A DNA stretch of 19,030 nt from Gracilaria caudata (taxonomy: Eukaryota; Rhodophyta; Florideophyceae; Gracilariales; Gracilariaceae). The DNA lies in NCBI GenBank assembly GCA_030374735.1, contig JASCIV010000472.1, positions 1 to 19,030 of the forward strand, given 5' to 3'. This document shows, in pieces, positions 18,201 to 19,030 of the stretch (its first letter is position 1; each line of letters opens with the position of its first letter). The notes under the pieces were generated by a model. It searched no databases, was not told the DNA's origin, and saw only the letters and a list, made by a program, of their open reading frames with translations. The translations under genes were made by a program, and so were the position numbers.

Positions 18201-18984
18201 CGGTAGTTCCTGCGCTGAGCTCGCTGCGAGGGAACGAGGCGGGAAATTGTGGCAGTGTTGGCACGTTTTTGAAAGGATGAGTGGGCTGGAGTGCCTCAAA
18301 AAGGGTCTTGATATCATCGCAAGCAATCAGTTCAAAAAGCAATCGCCCAGCATACACTTGCAAGTTAATATCAAGCCTGGTTCTAGACTTCATTGCTTTG
18401 ATAATATCATCACGATTAGCAAGCAGTACAATGTAGGGTACATTCCAATTCTCAATGTCCGGATAAGCTAAAGACTCGAGAGAACGAAGCAGGTGAGAGT
18501 TCGAGCTCTTTGTACCATCAAGAATTTGAACGAAGTTTATGCGTGGATCGTTGGAGTGCTCGTTTGCATGTTTGGGTGCCTGGATGCATTGTGCATTCCT
18601 TGCAGAGCGACCAAATGAGCACTGGGAAAGAGTGACAGAGCCGATATGACGATAAATACGTATACGTTCTGTAGCCCTAGCGGCATCCTTTGCAGCCTGT
18701 GAGGTGATGAAGTAGGAATGCAGGTTACCACTACGTTTGTTATGGATGTTTTCCAAGCATTTGAGCGTTTTGATATCTTTAGAAAGCGGCTTCCAATGCA
18801 CTTGGTCCTCGTAGGAGAACAAAATCTGGTCGCAGGGCTTGTGAACATGGGCAACGGTGGGGGAAGCGTCCTGATTGCGGGACTTTGGTTCTTTACGGGG
18901 CTTTTTGGCCTCGGGCGGTTGGTCTGCCAGGCGCGCCGGAGTGCGCCTCTTACGCCCGGAACGACGGTTCTCAGTGGGCGGCAT
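15277..18984 (-). CDS. SNF2 ATPase with embedded RING finger (SHPRH/Irc20-like)
   Basis: 1235 residues from the first visible Met (ATG 18984) to TGA 15279-15277. The frame stays open to the window edge, so an upstream start is possible. It begins with a basic Arg/Lys/Pro-rich tail (nuclear localisation or AT-hook-like). SNF2 ATPase motifs: I MGLGKT (364-369), II DEAQ (534-537), III MTGTP (561-565). A linker of about 300 residues precedes a perfect C3HC4 RING: C882, C885, C898, H900, C903, C906, C925, C928. A second basic patch lies near 968-985, and the C-terminal helicase half ends with motif VI RVHRIGQT (1169-1176). RING inserted between the two helicase lobes defines the RAD5/RAD16/SHPRH/Irc20 group: DNA translocases acting as ubiquitin E3 ligases in replication-stress tolerance. 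The long linker, DEAQ and RVHRIGQT favour SHPRH/Irc20. No PHD, linker-histone or HIRAN domain was recognised. Confidence 0.93.
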   Translation of the reverse strand: MPPTENRRSGRKRRTPARLADQPPEAKKPRKEPKSRNQDASPTVAHVHKPCDQILFSYEDQVHWKPLSKDIKTLKCLENIHNKRSGNLHSYFITSQAAKDAARATERIRIYRHIGSVTLSQCSFGRSARNAQCIQAPKHANEHSNDPRINFVQILDGTKSSNSHLLRSLESLAYPDIENWNVPYIVLLANRDDIIKAMKSRTRLDINLQVYAGRLLFELIACDDIKTLFEALQPTHPFKNVPTLPQFPASFPRSELSAGTTEHSCEAILQRAESTGYQSLSDNQRHRIESTLTVTLFPFQEQTVRWMLDKENEKHYLNDYFWEERFFTKVNGKDSGSFFYFPLTGEVRLNRPPRMRGGMVTEEMGLGKTIEALALITAQREKTKLIELDVHCPKKPNDFHEVDGVLRMKRLKAMNREQPFSEQIFHHGDKVRSHFLDRSFPQKVTVTRWTPQTTLVICPQSLLGQWRQEAISKAPSLSLYVWGEDADDDDMSEDCDRSAFAIGESAVDIVLTTYETVRKDPMLSMITWRRVILDEAQLTRRSSTQIARDVFNLRSNTRFLMTGTPVVGSLDDFKGELATLKIWPFTLENDGFWEKHILEPMRDEVDTSLLTSLLDVTMIRHTKGQGLHLSLPERQYETIEVDLVGSHRSCYCYILAITLEELDSQLPGEFDSRRLRVLLRFLLWVSLSPSLVDVSILDIARRHIWARKERLIHGRRGDEEDPEMRQLSGRSAIEFVASTTTGIVRQTFRTFAMGSVPPASRETANVLEEYLHMSLDRLRQEVIDRNVIPKDRVPLLRRERLAALAAGGVHRLATDTLQELRETAIRIGVVTMEQAVKLTRSSAMAKLQAHYDRENGVQVRSVHESGFVALTKLIEGKGNPTCPVCLTECDDRVTVTKCGHLYCHGCMSLILSTKDNHGYYRKPKCAICRRELTQSLVAEIIRNEPNPAQNASNDGVEVKREVLVPKYQRSTASKSKRRRSRRRTSRRTATVAAEVQDANGAPELVMPTANEAWTEYSQLGEAPDRFRHITQSPAYPSIDASYLQHLQAAKHGLESPKLSALLSLIQSCPSTTKFCVVAGSVMSLAVVNDFLKKNHIKCVGAGVYTVSQRGRKKSKEMTNASEAFATDPSVRVFLLNPVNSSGLNLIAAEYVVFLETLVRVADEIQASARVHRIGQTKKVKIVRIVARNTIDEHIAWERREASTPAQESQIMAASSQRDASDSLILRLFGHVLQQG
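16200..16341 (-). other. C3HC4 RING finger domain
   Basis: Residues 882-928 of the SNF2 protein follow Cx2C-x12-CxHx2Cx2C-x18-Cx2C exactly, with no missing ligand. The long 18-residue spacer before the last CxxC contains Tyr-Tyr-Arg-Lys-Pro. RING domains recruit ubiquitin-conjugating enzymes, so ligase activity is expected from an intact ligand set. Confidence 0.92.
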
Positions 18985-19030
18985 TACCAGACTGCTGCAG
19001 AGAAGGGTAGATGGTAACAAGACCGGGGGG

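Noticed and set aside
1..19030. CRISPR arrays, insertion sequences or phage genes
   Set aside because: No regularly spaced identical repeats with unique spacers, no transposase motif and no terminal inverted repeats were found. The gene content is eukaryotic nuclear.

Overview
The window is nuclear DNA from a eukaryote, probably a unicellular one with a compact, intron-poor genome. A SNF2 ATPase with an embedded RING finger and a Cys-rich zinc-finger protein of the CDCA7 / 4CXXC_R1 type are both eukaryotic chromatin families. A membrane protein carries ten N-glycosylation sequons, and one convincing spliceosomal intron can be seen. All the other genes are single long open frames starting at ATG. 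A lipid kinase of cyanobacterial type and a nicotianamine synthase suggest an algal or plastid-bearing ancestry (a red alga would fit), but the sequence alone does not prove the lineage.

Layout. 1-1928: no convincing gene; a (GATCC)n tract and short TGC-rich and T-rich runs. 1929-7810: four genes, all on the minus strand and closely packed. In transcription order these are a nicotianamine synthase-like enzyme (7810-6434), a cyanobacterial-type diacylglycerol/lipid kinase (6362-5250) only 71 bp behind it, a probable organelle-targeted membrane protein (4947-4123), and a polytopic glycoprotein-like membrane protein (ending at 1929) whose 5' end appears to be spliced. The block from about 3.8 to 7.8 kb is extremely GC- and CpG-rich. 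7811-10950: about 3.1 kb with no supported large gene, containing a 50-bp direct repeat, a TATA box and a possible 40-residue membrane micropeptide. 10951-14685 (+): a 1244-residue zinc-finger protein with nine 31-residue tandem repeats. 14686-15276: convergent intergenic gap. 15277-18984 (-): a 1235-residue SNF2/RING protein, SHPRH/Irc20-like, whose open frame runs to the window edge.

How the genes might work together. There is no operon-like logic across the whole window. Two pairings deserve attention: the synthase and lipid kinase separated by 71 bp that is half (TG)n, and the convergent pair of CDCA7-type zinc-finger and SNF2/RING proteins, which recalls the known CDCA7-HELLS partnership although this SNF2 belongs to a different subfamily. 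No complete new system is demonstrated. The most unusual items are the repeat-bearing zinc-finger protein, the His-rich nicotianamine synthase, and the bacterial-type kinase gene followed by a terminator-like hairpin.
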